DNA of 41,864 bases from QQVM01 sp035341855 (GTDB lineage: Bacteria; Bacteroidota; Bacteroidia; AKYH767-A; 2013-40CM-41-45). The notes beneath the pieces were generated by a model. It was given only the letters and a program-made list of their open reading frames with translations, made no database searches and was not told the origin of the DNA. How positions within the stretch are numbered: position 1 is the stretch's first letter; each line of letters begins with the position of its first letter. Made by a program: the position numbers and the translations under genes. Positions 8,638 through 17,800 of this stretch are shown here, piece by piece. The DNA is taken from NCBI GenBank assembly GCA_035341855.1, contig DAOQWA010000027.1:1-41864 (forward strand), given 5' to 3'.

Positions 8638-9919
8638 GAAACGCTTAGAAAGGAATATATTTAACCACGAATTTATCAATAATATTCATTCCGGCTTGAA
8701 CTATGAACTACTAATTGCTCGTCGTATTGCCTATGCGGAAAGAAAAGGTAATATGATTGCAAAGCCGATTATAAGGCTTGCATTGATTGGTGTTGCACTT
8801 GGCTTTGCTGTCATGGTAATCGCCTTGTCTATCGTCACCGGGTTTAAAAAAGAGATAAGTGAGAAAGTCATAGGATTCGGTTCTCATATTCAGATCAGTA
8901 AATATTCTGAAAACAATTCATTCGAAACTCAGGCTATTCAAATCGATTCATCGTTAGTCGGATCTTTAAAATCAAATTCTGAAATATCACACATTCAGGT
9001 TTTCGGGACAAAGGCCGGCATATTAAAATCCGGTGATGAAATTGTAGGTGTAGTTGCAAAAGGGATTGGACCTGACTTTGACTGGAGTTTTTTTAATACT
9101 AAAATGGTTGAAGGAGAAACTTTTTCACTTTCTGATACCGGAAAAACCGACAAAATAATTCTTTCATCCGCTATAGCACACAAACTAAAACTTCACCATG
9201 GAGATAAAGTACTTATGTATTTTATCCAACAGCCACCCAGAGTTCGAAAGTTCGAGATTGCAGGAGTTTATGAGACAGGTTTAGAGGAATTCGATAACCT
9301 TTATATTATTTGTGATATTAACCACATTCGAAAACTTAATGACTGGAATAACGATGAAGTTGGCGGTATTGAAATATCTGTCAAAGATTTTAATAATTTA
9401 TCAAAGGTAACAGACGAGGTATACAACGAAATTAGTGTTGACCTAAACGCTAAATCGATTATCGAAATATATCCACAACTTTTTGACTGGCTTGGATTGC
9501 AAAATATTAATGCTGTTGTTATCATATTTTTAATGATACTGGTTGCTGCCATTAACATGATCTCCGCATTAATCATCATAATTCTTGAAAGGGTTCGCTT
9601 TATAGGCACTATAAAATCAATGGGAGCATCAAATGCATCTGTCAGAAAAATTTTTATTTATGTAGCCTCCTTTCTTATCTGGAGGGGCTTGATTTGGGGA
9701 AATGTCATTGGGGTTGGCTTATGTCTCCTTCAACAATATTTTGGAATTGTAAAATTAGATCAGGCTTCATATTACATTTCTCAAGTTCCTATCGACCTTT
9801 CAGTGCTAAACCTACTCATCTTGAATATAGGCACAATTTTAATTTGTACACTAATGATGATTGTACCGACCATGATGATCACAAGAGTTTCCCCATTAAA
9901 AGCCTTAAGATTTAATTAA
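8630..9919 (+). CDS. LolC/LolE-FtsX family ABC transporter permease
   Basis: The product has the four-helix MacB/LolCE layout: one N-terminal helix (LALIGVALGFAVMVIALSIVTGF), a large periplasmic domain of about 220 residues, then three C-terminal helices (INAVVIIFLMILVAAINMISALIIII, a central helix around LIWRGLIWGNVIGVGLCLL, and LLILNIGTILICTLMMIVPTMM). LolC/E proteins extract lipoproteins from the inner membrane together with the ATPase LolD; FtsX-like permeases are the alternative. No ATPase gene is adjacent. The start is uncertain: ATG 8630 and ATG 8636 both overlap the divergent namZ start. TTG 8696 would give NYELLIARRIAYAERKGN, resembling family N-termini, and would leave a 58-bp gap. 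I report the longest frame. Confidence 0.82.
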   Translation: MFMKRLERNIFNHEFINNIHSGLNYELLIARRIAYAERKGNMIAKPIIRLALIGVALGFAVMVIALSIVTGFKKEISEKVIGFGSHIQISKYSENNSFETQAIQIDSSLVGSLKSNSEISHIQVFGTKAGILKSGDEIVGVVAKGIGPDFDWSFFNTKMVEGETFSLSDTGKTDKIILSSAIAHKLKLHHGDKVLMYFIQQPPRVRKFEIAGVYETGLEEFDNLYIICDINHIRKLNDWNNDEVGGIEISVKDFNNLSKVTDEVYNEISVDLNAKSIIEIYPQLFDWLGLQNINAVVIIFLMILVAAINMISALIIIILERVRFIGTIKSMGASNASVRKIFIYVASFLIWRGLIWGNVIGVGLCLLQQYFGIVKLDQASYYISQVPIDLSVLNLLILNIGTILICTLMMIVPTMMITRVSPLKALRFN

Positions 9920-9988
9920 TCTCTGCATCAGAGAACAGCCATAACCCAACACACATTCTCCGGGTGGATTTTGTCATGAACGGAATTA

Positions 9989-10020
9989 TTGTTCATATTT
10001 CACGATAGTTTGTACCTTTG
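9989..10020 (+). promoter_or_regulatory. Promoter of the CBS-type PLP gene
   Basis: TTG at 9989-9991, 21 bp of spacer and TACCTTTG at 10013-10020 match the Bacteroidota housekeeping promoter (TTG-N17-23-TAnnTTTG). It gives a leader of about 85 nt before ATG 10113, which is long for this window and contains an inverted repeat and a short ORF. Confidence 0.65.
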
Positions 10021-10030
10021 TGCTGAAAAA

Positions 10031-10088
10031 TTAAACACAAATGATTGAATTTAAAGTAGTTATTATGTTTTCTTTTGTGTTTAACTAA
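10031..10088 (+). promoter_or_regulatory. Structured leader with inverted repeat and 15-codon ORF
   Basis: TTAAACACAAA (10031-10041) is the exact reverse complement of TTTGTGTTTAA (10074-10084), an 11-bp stem with a 32-nt loop. A short ORF, ATG 10041 to TAA 10088, encodes MIEFKVVIMFSFVFN and spans the loop and right arm. No cysteine or methionine run is present, so a classical amino-acid attenuator is not evident. The arrangement could couple translation of the ORF to folding of the leader; this is inference. Confidence 0.35.
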
Positions 10089-10112
10089 TACTATCCTTCA
10101 TAATCCAAAGAA

Positions 10113-11111
10113 ATGTCTGCCAATCCAACGAAAAAAATCTGTGAAAATGTTCTGGAAACAATTGGAAATACTCCTCTTGTCAAATTAAACAATGTGGTTA
10201 AAGGAGTGAAAGCAACCGTACTGGCCAAAGTTGAAACTTTCAATCCGGGAAATTCCATCAAAGACAGGATGGCATTGAAAATGATAGAAGATGCAGAAGC
10301 TGCCGGAATTTTAAAACCGGGCGGTACAATCATCGAAGGAACTTCAGGAAATACGGGAATGGGTCTTGCAATTGCGGCGATAGTGAAAGGTTACAAATGC
10401 ATATTTACCACCACAGATAAGCAATCAAAAGAAAAGATGGATGCACTACGCGCTTTTGGAGCAGAAGTCATTGTTTGTCCTACGAATGTCGCACCTGAAG
10501 ATCCTAACTCTTACTACTCCGTCGCAGCAAGACTAAACAAAGAAATTAAAAACTCATTTTATCCAAATCAATACGACAATCTTTCAAATTCCAAAGCTCA
10601 CTATGAACAAACCGGTCCTGAAATCTGGGAACAGACTGATGGAAAAATCACTCACCTAGTCGTAGGTGCGGGAACCGGTGGAACTATAACCGGTACGGGG
10701 AAATTTTTGAAAGAAAAAAACCCGAACATTAAAGTGTGGGGAATTGACACATATGGTTCAGTTCTTAAAGTATATAAAGATACAGGTGAAATGGATCAAA
10801 GTGAGATTTACTCCTATGTTACGGAAGGTATCGGCGAAGATTTCATACCAAAAAATTACGACTTCAGTCAGATTGATCACTTTGAAAAGGTGTCGGACAA
10901 AGATGGTGCAGTAATGACCAGGCGAATTGTACAGGAAGAAGGTATCTGGGTTGGAAACTCCGCAGGGTCTGCAATTGCGGGATTGTTACAAATGAAAAAT
11001 CAACTGACAGAAAACGACTTGGTCGTTGTCATCTTTCATGATCATGGCTCAAGATACCTTGGCAAAATTTTTAATGATGAGTGGATGAAAAAAATGGGCT
11101 ACATCGATTAA
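10113..11111 (+). CDS. Cystathionine beta-synthase-type PLP enzyme (cysteine synthase family)
   Basis: The 332-residue fold-type II PLP enzyme has the Schiff-base lysine at K50 in FNPGNSIKDRMA, the substrate loop EGTSGNTG at 75-82, the phosphate-binding GAGTGGTITG and the late GNSAGSA motif. Several segments are closer to the catalytic core of cystathionine beta-synthase than to CysK: SYYSVAARLNKEI, FYPNQYDNLSNSKAHYEQTG and VTEGIGEDFIP. The C-terminal CBS regulatory pair of eukaryotic enzymes is absent. It would form cystathionine from serine and homocysteine, or cysteine from O-acetylserine and sulfide; the sequence alone does not decide. It has its own promoter and terminator, so it is probably monocistronic. 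Confidence 0.85.
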   Translation: MSANPTKKICENVLETIGNTPLVKLNNVVKGVKATVLAKVETFNPGNSIKDRMALKMIEDAEAAGILKPGGTIIEGTSGNTGMGLAIAAIVKGYKCIFTTTDKQSKEKMDALRAFGAEVIVCPTNVAPEDPNSYYSVAARLNKEIKNSFYPNQYDNLSNSKAHYEQTGPEIWEQTDGKITHLVVGAGTGGTITGTGKFLKEKNPNIKVWGIDTYGSVLKVYKDTGEMDQSEIYSYVTEGIGEDFIPKNYDFSQIDHFEKVSDKDGAVMTRRIVQEEGIWVGNSAGSAIAGLLQMKNQLTENDLVVVIFHDHGSRYLGKIFNDEWMKKMGYID

Positions 11112-11146
11112 TAGCTATGCTCATCGATTAATGAATAAAAAGCACG

Positions 11147-11190
11147 ATAAAAGCCTTTTGTACCAACAGAAGGCTTTTATTATTTTTATC
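11147..11190 (+). terminator. Terminator after the CBS-type gene
   Basis: ATAAAAGCCTT (11147-11157) pairs perfectly with AAGGCTTTTAT (11170-11180) around a 12-nt loop and is followed by TATTTTTATC. The downstream gene begins 4 bp later, so its transcript must either arise inside this element or come from read-through. Confidence 0.7.
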
Positions 11191-11194
11191 AATT

Positions 11195-11992
11195 ATGGAA
11201 TTCAAAGATCAGTTAAATCGTAATATAAAATTAAACACTACACCTACAAGAATTGTATCTCTTGTTCCGTCACAAACTGAACTCCTCTTTCAGCTTGGAC
11301 TGGAAGATGAAGTCAAAGGAATAACAAAATTCTGTATTCATCCTATTGAATGGCAGCTGAGCAAAACCATCGTTGGCGGCACAAAAAATATTAATATTGA
11401 AAAAATAAGATCTCTCTCTCCGGATCTCATCATTGCCAATAAAGAAGAAAATGATCGAGAACAGATCGATTTGCTTTCTAAAGAGTATCCTATTTGGATT
11501 AGTGACATTCATGATCTTCAAGATTCATTAGAAATGATCGAAGCTTTGGGAAATGTCACAGGAAAACAGAAGCCTGCTCAAGAGATATGTCATTTAATAA
11601 ATAATAATTTCGAAAGACTCCAAAAATATCAGTCCGACAAAAGTCAAACTGTTATATACTTAATATGGAGGAACCCATTCCTTTCTGTTGGCAGAGACAC
11701 ATTTATTCATGACATGCTTTGTAAATGTGGCTTTACAAACCTGGCAGGAGATGAATTGAGATATCCTGAGATTAGCAAGGATAAACTCAAATCTCTGGAT
11801 CCCGACATTATCTTTCTTTCATCTGAACCCTACCCCTTCTCCCTAAAGCATGTTCCGGAAATCTCCTCCCTGTGTCCAAAAGCCGATATCCACATCGTTG
11901 ATGGCGAAATGTTTTCCTGGTATGGTTCACATCTCATAAAAGCTCCTGAATATTTCCATTCCATCATCCAAGAAGTCAATTCTGCTTCGTAA
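11195..11992 (+). CDS. BtuF-like helical-backbone metal/corrinoid-binding protein without signal peptide
   Basis: The 265-residue product matches the type III periplasmic binding fold: RIVSLVPSQTELLFQLGLEDEV at the start of the N-lobe, IVGGTKNINIEKIRSLSPDLIIA, then a long connecting helix and the C-lobe with SVGRDTFIHDMLCKCGFTNLAGD and LDPDIIFLSSEPYPF. Members bind cobalamin, haem or ferric siderophores for ABC import. There is no signal peptide or lipobox: the first residues MEFKDQLNRNIKLNTTPTRI go straight into the fold, and no upstream extension is possible because a terminator lies directly before it. It may be cytoplasmic or exported by another route. No ABC permease or ATPase is adjacent. 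The patatin gene follows after 29 bp. Confidence 0.78.
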   Translation: MEFKDQLNRNIKLNTTPTRIVSLVPSQTELLFQLGLEDEVKGITKFCIHPIEWQLSKTIVGGTKNINIEKIRSLSPDLIIANKEENDREQIDLLSKEYPIWISDIHDLQDSLEMIEALGNVTGKQKPAQEICHLINNNFERLQKYQSDKSQTVIYLIWRNPFLSVGRDTFIHDMLCKCGFTNLAGDELRYPEISKDKLKSLDPDIIFLSSEPYPFSLKHVPEISSLCPKADIHIVDGEMFSWYGSHLIKAPEYFHSIIQEVNSAS

Positions 11993-12021
11993 TTTTACGG
12001 AATCTCTAATTCAATATTGCA

Positions 12022-14316
12022 TTGAGAAGCCTTTGTCGACACATTTTTATTGTTTCAATTCTCCTTTTTACAGGAGGCACATTGTCTTATGGTCAAAAAG
12101 TCGGACTGGTATTAAGTGGTGGTGGGGCTCGAGGCATGGCACACATAGGAGTAATTAAAGCTCTTGAAGAGAATAATATCCCAATCGACTACATAGCAGG
12201 CTCCTCTGCCGGTGCAATAATCGGATGTTTGTACGCTCTTGGTTATTCACCGGAAGAAATGGATTCGCTTATCCAAACGTCAGACTTTTATAATTGGGCT
12301 ACGGGGATCATTGAAGATGACCTCACCTATTTTTTCAGAAAAAATGATGAGAATGCATCATGGATCAACTTAAAATTTTCAGTTGATTCAACCATTCAGA
12401 CAAGGCTGCCTACACATCTTGTAAATTCAATCCCATATGATTTTGCTTTACTTGAATTAACTGCAGCCCTTAACGCACAAACAGGTTACAATTTTGACTC
12501 ATTGTTTGTCCCGTTTCGATGCGTAGCAGCTGACATCTCAACAAAACAAACTGTAATTTTTAAAGAAGGAATTTTATCGGATGCAGTAAGAGCATCATCA
12601 GCCTATCCGTTTTATTTCAAACCAATTTTAAAAGATGGCAGATTACTTTATGATGGTGGAATGTACAATAATTTTCCCGCCGAAATTGCCTTGACAGAAT
12701 TTCAACCTGATATTATCATTGGTGTAAATTCCGCAGGAGATAATCCGGAAACCTCAGAAGACAATGTTTTTTCTCATATTCGTGCGATGATGACAATTCC
12801 TACTTCCTTTTCTGTCATCTGTGAAAACAGTATTTTAATTGATGTAAATACCAACGAATTTCCTGCTTTTGATTTTACAAAGATCCCTGAAATTGTTGAC
12901 GCCGGATACCAACAAGGACTCAGGCAAATTGATCAGGTAAAATTTTACACTCAAAGAAGGGTTGAAAAGAAAATCATTGATCAAAGACGTAAAGAATTCA
13001 GGGCAAATGCTAAAAGTATTTTAATTGACCACGTGGTGATCGAAGGTGTTACCAGCAAACAAGCTGACTATGTCAGACAAATAATTAAACCATCTTATGC
13101 TCCAATTTCATTTAATCAGTTTAAGGCAAACTATTTTCGATTAGTAGCAGATCCGAATATTCGTTTTATTTATCCAACCTTAAAGTATAATACCGTTTCT
13201 GGTTTATTCGATGTGAAACTGCGAATTGAGAGGGAAAATGATCTCATTGTTCAGTTCGGAGGAAATTTATCGTCAAGACCTGTTAGTGAAGGATTTGTAG
13301 GAATCCAGTATAAGCTGTGGAATAGACGATCATATTCACTATTTAGTAATTTTTACTTCGGAAAACTTTATACATCCGGACAGCTAAAATTAAGAATGGA
13401 CGCGCCAACAAGACTTCCTTATTTTCTTGAAACCGATATCACGCTTAATCAGTATGATTTTTTTAGGAGTAGTAATGCATTCTTTTCGGATCAGAAACCT
13501 GCCTATGTAGTGAAATCAGACTATAATTTTGGTCTCAATTTCGGAATTCCTGTTAGGAATAAAGGCAAACTTGTTACCTCTGCATCTTACATTCGAATTG
13601 CAGATAACTATTATCAGACACAAGATTTTTTGCAAAAAGATACAGCCGACAAATCTATTTTAGATGGCGTCACGGGATCACTTTCATTTGAACGCAGCAC
13701 GCTTAACCGAAAACAATATGCCAATCAAGGCACTCACCTGGCCTTACGATTACGCTATGTAAATGTAAACGAAAGCACCATTCCCGGCTCTACTTCTATT
13801 GAGAGAAATAAGACAGAGACACATCATTCATGGTATCAATTTAAATTTTCATATGACAATTACTACAAGCGCAGAGGGATATTAAAACTTGGTGTTTATG
13901 CAGAAGCTGCCACTACAACAATGCCTTTCCTGACCAATTATGTTTCGACAGTCCTTAATTCCCCTGCCTTCGAACCTATTCAGGAGTCTCAAACACTATT
14001 TCTTACCAATTTCCATGCTCACAGCTATGCAGGGTTTGGACTTAAAAATGTGATCATGCTTCGGCCGGCATTAGATATTCGGATTGAAGGATTTGTATTT
14101 ATGCCTTACAAGGAGTTAATACAAACAGCAACTTTCAAAACTGAATATGGGAAGGCATTTTCAAAAAGATATTACCTGGGCTCAGTCGGTGCTGTTTACC
14201 ACAGTCCGGTAGGTCCTGTCAGCCTCTTTCTTAATTACTATGACGATAGAGAGAACAAGTTTTCTGTCCTCTTCCATGTTGGCTTTTTTATCTTTAACAG
14301 AAGTGCATTAGACTGA
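12022..14316 (+). CDS. Patatin-like phospholipase fused to an outer-membrane beta-barrel
   Basis: The product has a signal peptide (HIFIVSILLFTGGTLSYGQ) followed by a patatin domain. The oxyanion loop is SGGGARGMAH, the nucleophile Ser62 lies in GSSAG (60-64), and the catalytic Asp211 is in DGGMYNNFP; this is a complete Ser-Asp dyad. Residues of about 340-410 look like a POTRA-type linker (ILIDHVVIEGVTSKQADYVRQ), and about 420-764 are amphipathic strands ending in a final strand FSVLFHVGFFIFNR, as in the BamA-like surface-antigen barrel. This is the layout of PlpD-type (type Vd) autotransporters. The start codon is TTG: the frame is closed by TAA at 12007-12009 and has no ATG before the signal peptide. 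Confidence 0.87.
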   Translation: MRSLCRHIFIVSILLFTGGTLSYGQKVGLVLSGGGARGMAHIGVIKALEENNIPIDYIAGSSAGAIIGCLYALGYSPEEMDSLIQTSDFYNWATGIIEDDLTYFFRKNDENASWINLKFSVDSTIQTRLPTHLVNSIPYDFALLELTAALNAQTGYNFDSLFVPFRCVAADISTKQTVIFKEGILSDAVRASSAYPFYFKPILKDGRLLYDGGMYNNFPAEIALTEFQPDIIIGVNSAGDNPETSEDNVFSHIRAMMTIPTSFSVICENSILIDVNTNEFPAFDFTKIPEIVDAGYQQGLRQIDQVKFYTQRRVEKKIIDQRRKEFRANAKSILIDHVVIEGVTSKQADYVRQIIKPSYAPISFNQFKANYFRLVADPNIRFIYPTLKYNTVSGLFDVKLRIERENDLIVQFGGNLSSRPVSEGFVGIQYKLWNRRSYSLFSNFYFGKLYTSGQLKLRMDAPTRLPYFLETDITLNQYDFFRSSNAFFSDQKPAYVVKSDYNFGLNFGIPVRNKGKLVTSASYIRIADNYYQTQDFLQKDTADKSILDGVTGSLSFERSTLNRKQYANQGTHLALRLRYVNVNESTIPGSTSIERNKTETHHSWYQFKFSYDNYYKRRGILKLGVYAEAATTTMPFLTNYVSTVLNSPAFEPIQESQTLFLTNFHAHSYAGFGLKNVIMLRPALDIRIEGFVFMPYKELIQTATFKTEYGKAFSKRYYLGSVGAVYHSPVGPVSLFLNYYDDRENKFSVLFHVGFFIFNRSALD

Positions 14317-14317
14317 C

Positions 14318-14346
14318 ATAAAAAATCCGGGATAAGATCCCGGATT
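14318..14346 (-). terminator. Terminator downstream of the DUF3467 gene
   Basis: A 10-bp perfect stem (AATCCGGGAT at 14324-14333 with ATCCCGGATT at 14337-14346) with a 3-nt loop. On the minus strand it is followed by six T (complement of 14320-14325), so it ends the rpoC-DUF3467 side. It also lies just after the stop codon of the convergent patatin gene and may stop that transcript weakly. Confidence 0.75.
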
Positions 14347-14378
14347 AAAACTTAAAACTCAATAAAGTAAAGCTTAGA

Positions 14379-14693
14379 TCAAGCCTGAGCAGCCGGCCCC
14401 CCAAAGTTCATTGGAATTCCGATACCTTCTGTTTGCTTAATAGTACCATGTACACTTTCATACTTGCTGACATTATCCTGTATGGCAGCGAGCAAACGCT
14501 TTGCATGCTGAGGGGTTAAAAGAATTCGTGCTTTTACCTTTGCCTTAGGTACTCCGGGCATCACTTTCACAAAATCTAACACAAACTCAGAATTGCTGTG
14601 TGTGATAATGGCTAAATTGGAATAAATTCCATCTGCAACGTCTTCAGTTAATTCAATATTCAGCTGATTAGCTTGATTCTGATTTTCGTCCAT
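14379..14693 (-). CDS. DUF3467 family protein
   Basis: The 104-residue soluble protein has the DUF3467 pattern IELTEDVADGIYSNLAIITHSNSEFVLDF, then VMPGVPKAKVKARILLTPQHAKRLLAAIQDNV, which is one beta-rich half followed by a helix. It is found in many Bacteroidota, often directly behind rpoC, as here. The function is unknown. It lies 128 bp after rpoC and behind a terminator, so it is probably transcribed at least partly from its own promoter; an imperfect -7 box (TACTTTG) lies about 30 bp upstream of the start. Confidence 0.83.
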   Translation of the reverse strand: MDENQNQANQLNIELTEDVADGIYSNLAIITHSNSEFVLDFVKVMPGVPKAKVKARILLTPQHAKRLLAAIQDNVSKYESVHGTIKQTEGIGIPMNFGGPAAQA

Positions 14694-14766
14694 AATCGTT
14701 GTAATATTAATGTTTGTACAAAGTACGTGAAAAAATGGCTATATAAAACCAATTTATTAAATCGAT

Positions 14767-14803
14767 AAAAAAACCGCTTTACACAGTGTGCAAAGCGGTT
14801 TTT
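14767..14803 (-). terminator. Terminator after rpoC
   Basis: A 12-bp perfect stem (14769-14780 with 14792-14803; AAAAACCGCTTT/AAAGCGGTTTTT) with an 11-nt loop, followed on the minus strand by a run of T (complement of A at 14767-14773). It lies 18 bp after the rpoC stop codon and closes the RNA polymerase operon. Confidence 0.88.
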
Positions 14804-14821
14804 AAGTTTATTTGTTGCCCC

Positions 14822-17800
14822 TTAGTTAGGACTTAATTCTTCCTCCTGCTTGGAAGCCATCAATAAATCATATTCCTCCTGAGAACCAACGATCAATTTT
14901 TCGTATTCGCGAAGACCTGTTCCTGCCGGAATCAAATGCCCGACAATTACATTCTCCTTCAATCCCAGCAAGCCATCAATTTTACCATTGACTGCTGCTT
15001 CGTTTAGAACTTTGGTAGTCTCCTGGAAGGATGCGGCAGATATCCAGCTCTTCGTGTGCAAAGAAGCTTGGGTTATTCCCTGAAGTACAGGTGACGACGT
15101 AGCTGAGATAGCGTCTCTCGCCTCAATTGACTTCAAATCCTTCCGCTTCAAAATTGAATTCTCTTCACGAAGTTTACGTAAGGTAATGATCTGTCCAACT
15201 TTCACCTCAGTGCTATCTCCGGCATCAAGAACAACAACTTTGTCCAAAATTCCATCGTTCTCTATCATGAAGTCCACACGATCTACATATTCTCTTTCAA
15301 GGAACGATGTATCACCGGGATCATCGATAACAACCTTACGCATCATCTGACGAACAATTACTTCAAAGTGTTTATCGTTGATCTTCACACCTTGCAAACG
15401 ATAAACTTCCTGTACTTCGTTAACCAGATATTCCTGTACCATTGAAGGACCTTTGATCGATAAAATATCACTTGGAGTAATCGCCCCATCTGACAATGGA
15501 TCGCCTGCTCTAACAAAATCATTATCCTGAACCAGGATATGCTTTGAAAGCGGGACAAGGTATTTCTTCACCTCTCCATCACGGGAAGTAATGATCACTT
15601 CACGATTTCCCCTTTTAATACCACCATATGAAACTATACCATCAATTTCAGATACAACTGCAGGATTACTAGGATTTCTGGCTTCGAATAACTCAGTAAC
15701 ACGTGGTAATCCACCGGTGATGTCACCTGATTTACCTGTTGCTCTAGGAATCTTAACAAGAATCTCACCTGCTGTAATTTTCTGTCCTTTGTTTACCATG
15801 ATATGAGCTCCAACAGGAATGTTATACCCCTTTAATTGCTCCTTTTTATCATCCATGATCCTGATCAATGGATTTTTTGTTTTATCTCGCGTATCGATGA
15901 TAACCTTTTCTTTATAGCCGGTTTGCTCATCAGATTCTTCACGGAAAGTCACCCCTTCTTCAATGTGATCAAAATCAATTTTACCGGCTACCTCTGAGAG
16001 GATAACGGCGTTAAATGGATCCCATTCACAAATTATATCACCCTTCTCCACAATAGTACCTGATTTCGTATGAAGCTTGGCACCATAAGGGATATTAGAT
16101 GTAGCCAAGACTGTTCCGGTGCTGGTATCAATGATCCTGAATTCGCCGGACCGTCCGATCACAACTTCATGCGATTTAGCGCCGTCTTTCTTGGTTACAG
16201 TTTTTACTTCTTCAAACTCAAGTTTTCCTGAGAATTTAGCTTTAAGTTCTGATTCAGTTGCACCCTTTTGGGCAACACCTCCAACGTGGAAAGTACGAAG
16301 TGTTAACTGGGTACCCGGCTCTCCGATCGATTGAGCAGCAATTACTCCTACTGCCTCACCTTTCTGAACCATTCTGCCGGTTGCAAGATTTCGTCCATAA
16401 CATTTTACACAAACACCACGGCCCGACTCACAGGTCAGAACAGATCTGATCTCAACTGTTTCAATAGGGGATTCTTCAATAACAGTTGCTATCGCCTCTG
16501 TTATCTCGCTACCTGAAGAAATGATCAGCTTATTAGTAGAAGGATGGTAGATATCATGCAGAGATACTCGTCCCAGGATTCTATCATACAGAGATTCTAC
16601 AACATCTTCATTATTCTTCAAAGCAGTTTCTGCAAGCCCGCGCAATGTACCACAGTCCTCGTCAGTGATGATCACATCCTGCGCAACGTCAACAAGTCGG
16701 CGTGTGAGATAACCTGCATCGGCAGTCTTAAGGGCCGTATCGGCCAAACCTTTACGTGCACCGTGTGTTGAGATAAAATACTCAAGAATTGATAAACCTT
16801 CCTTAAAATTAGAAAGGATCGGATTCTCGATGATCTCGCCACTTGTAGCACCGCTTTTCTGTGGCTTAGCCATCAAACCACGCATACCACCTAACTGTCG
16901 GATCTGCTCTTTTGATCCACGTGCACCGGAATCCAACATCATGAAGATTGAGTTGAATCCTTGGCGGTCTGTAGAAAGTTGTTTCATCAAAGTCTCGGTG
17001 ATACGAGAACTTGTACGTGTCCAGATGTCAATAATCTGGTTGTATCTTTCGTTGTAAGTGATGAATCCCATATTATAGTTGCTCATCACTTCATCTACCT
17101 CAGCGTTTGCCTTAGCGATAAGTTCCAATTTAACTTCAGGAATCTTAACATCTTCCAGGTTGAATGATAGTCCACCCTTGAACGCCATTCCAAAACCCAG
17201 ATCCTTAATATCATCAAGAAACTTTGCAGTCTTAGCCACACCGCAGCTTTTCAATACATCTCCGATGATATCACGAAGCGCTTTCTTTGTAAGTAACTGA
17301 TTGATGTATCCAGCCTCTGCAGGAACAACCTGATTAAACAAGATTCTACCAACGGTAGTCTTAATTTTCTCGATTTTTGTAACACCGTTTGTCATTACCG
17401 GCACATTGACTTCGATGGCTGCATGAAGTTCAACCCGACCCTCGTTGTGCGCAATGATGACTTCCTCAGGCGAATAAAACTTCATACCCTGACCTTTTAC
17501 GGTCATTGTCGCATCGCTTACTCTTTCTTTGGTGATGTAATAGAGTCCTAATACCATGTCCTGCGACGGTACACTAATAGGTGCACCATTTGCAGGATTA
17601 AGGATATTGTGAGAAGCAAGCATCAACATTTGCGCTTCAAGAATTGCAGCATGGCCTAACGGCACGTGTACAGCCATCTGGTCACCGTCAAAGTCAGCGT
17701 TGAATGCCGTACAAACTAACGGATGTAATTGAATCGCTTTTCCTTCGATCAACTTTGGTTGGAATGCCTGAATACCTAGTCGGTGAAGTGTCGGGGCTCG

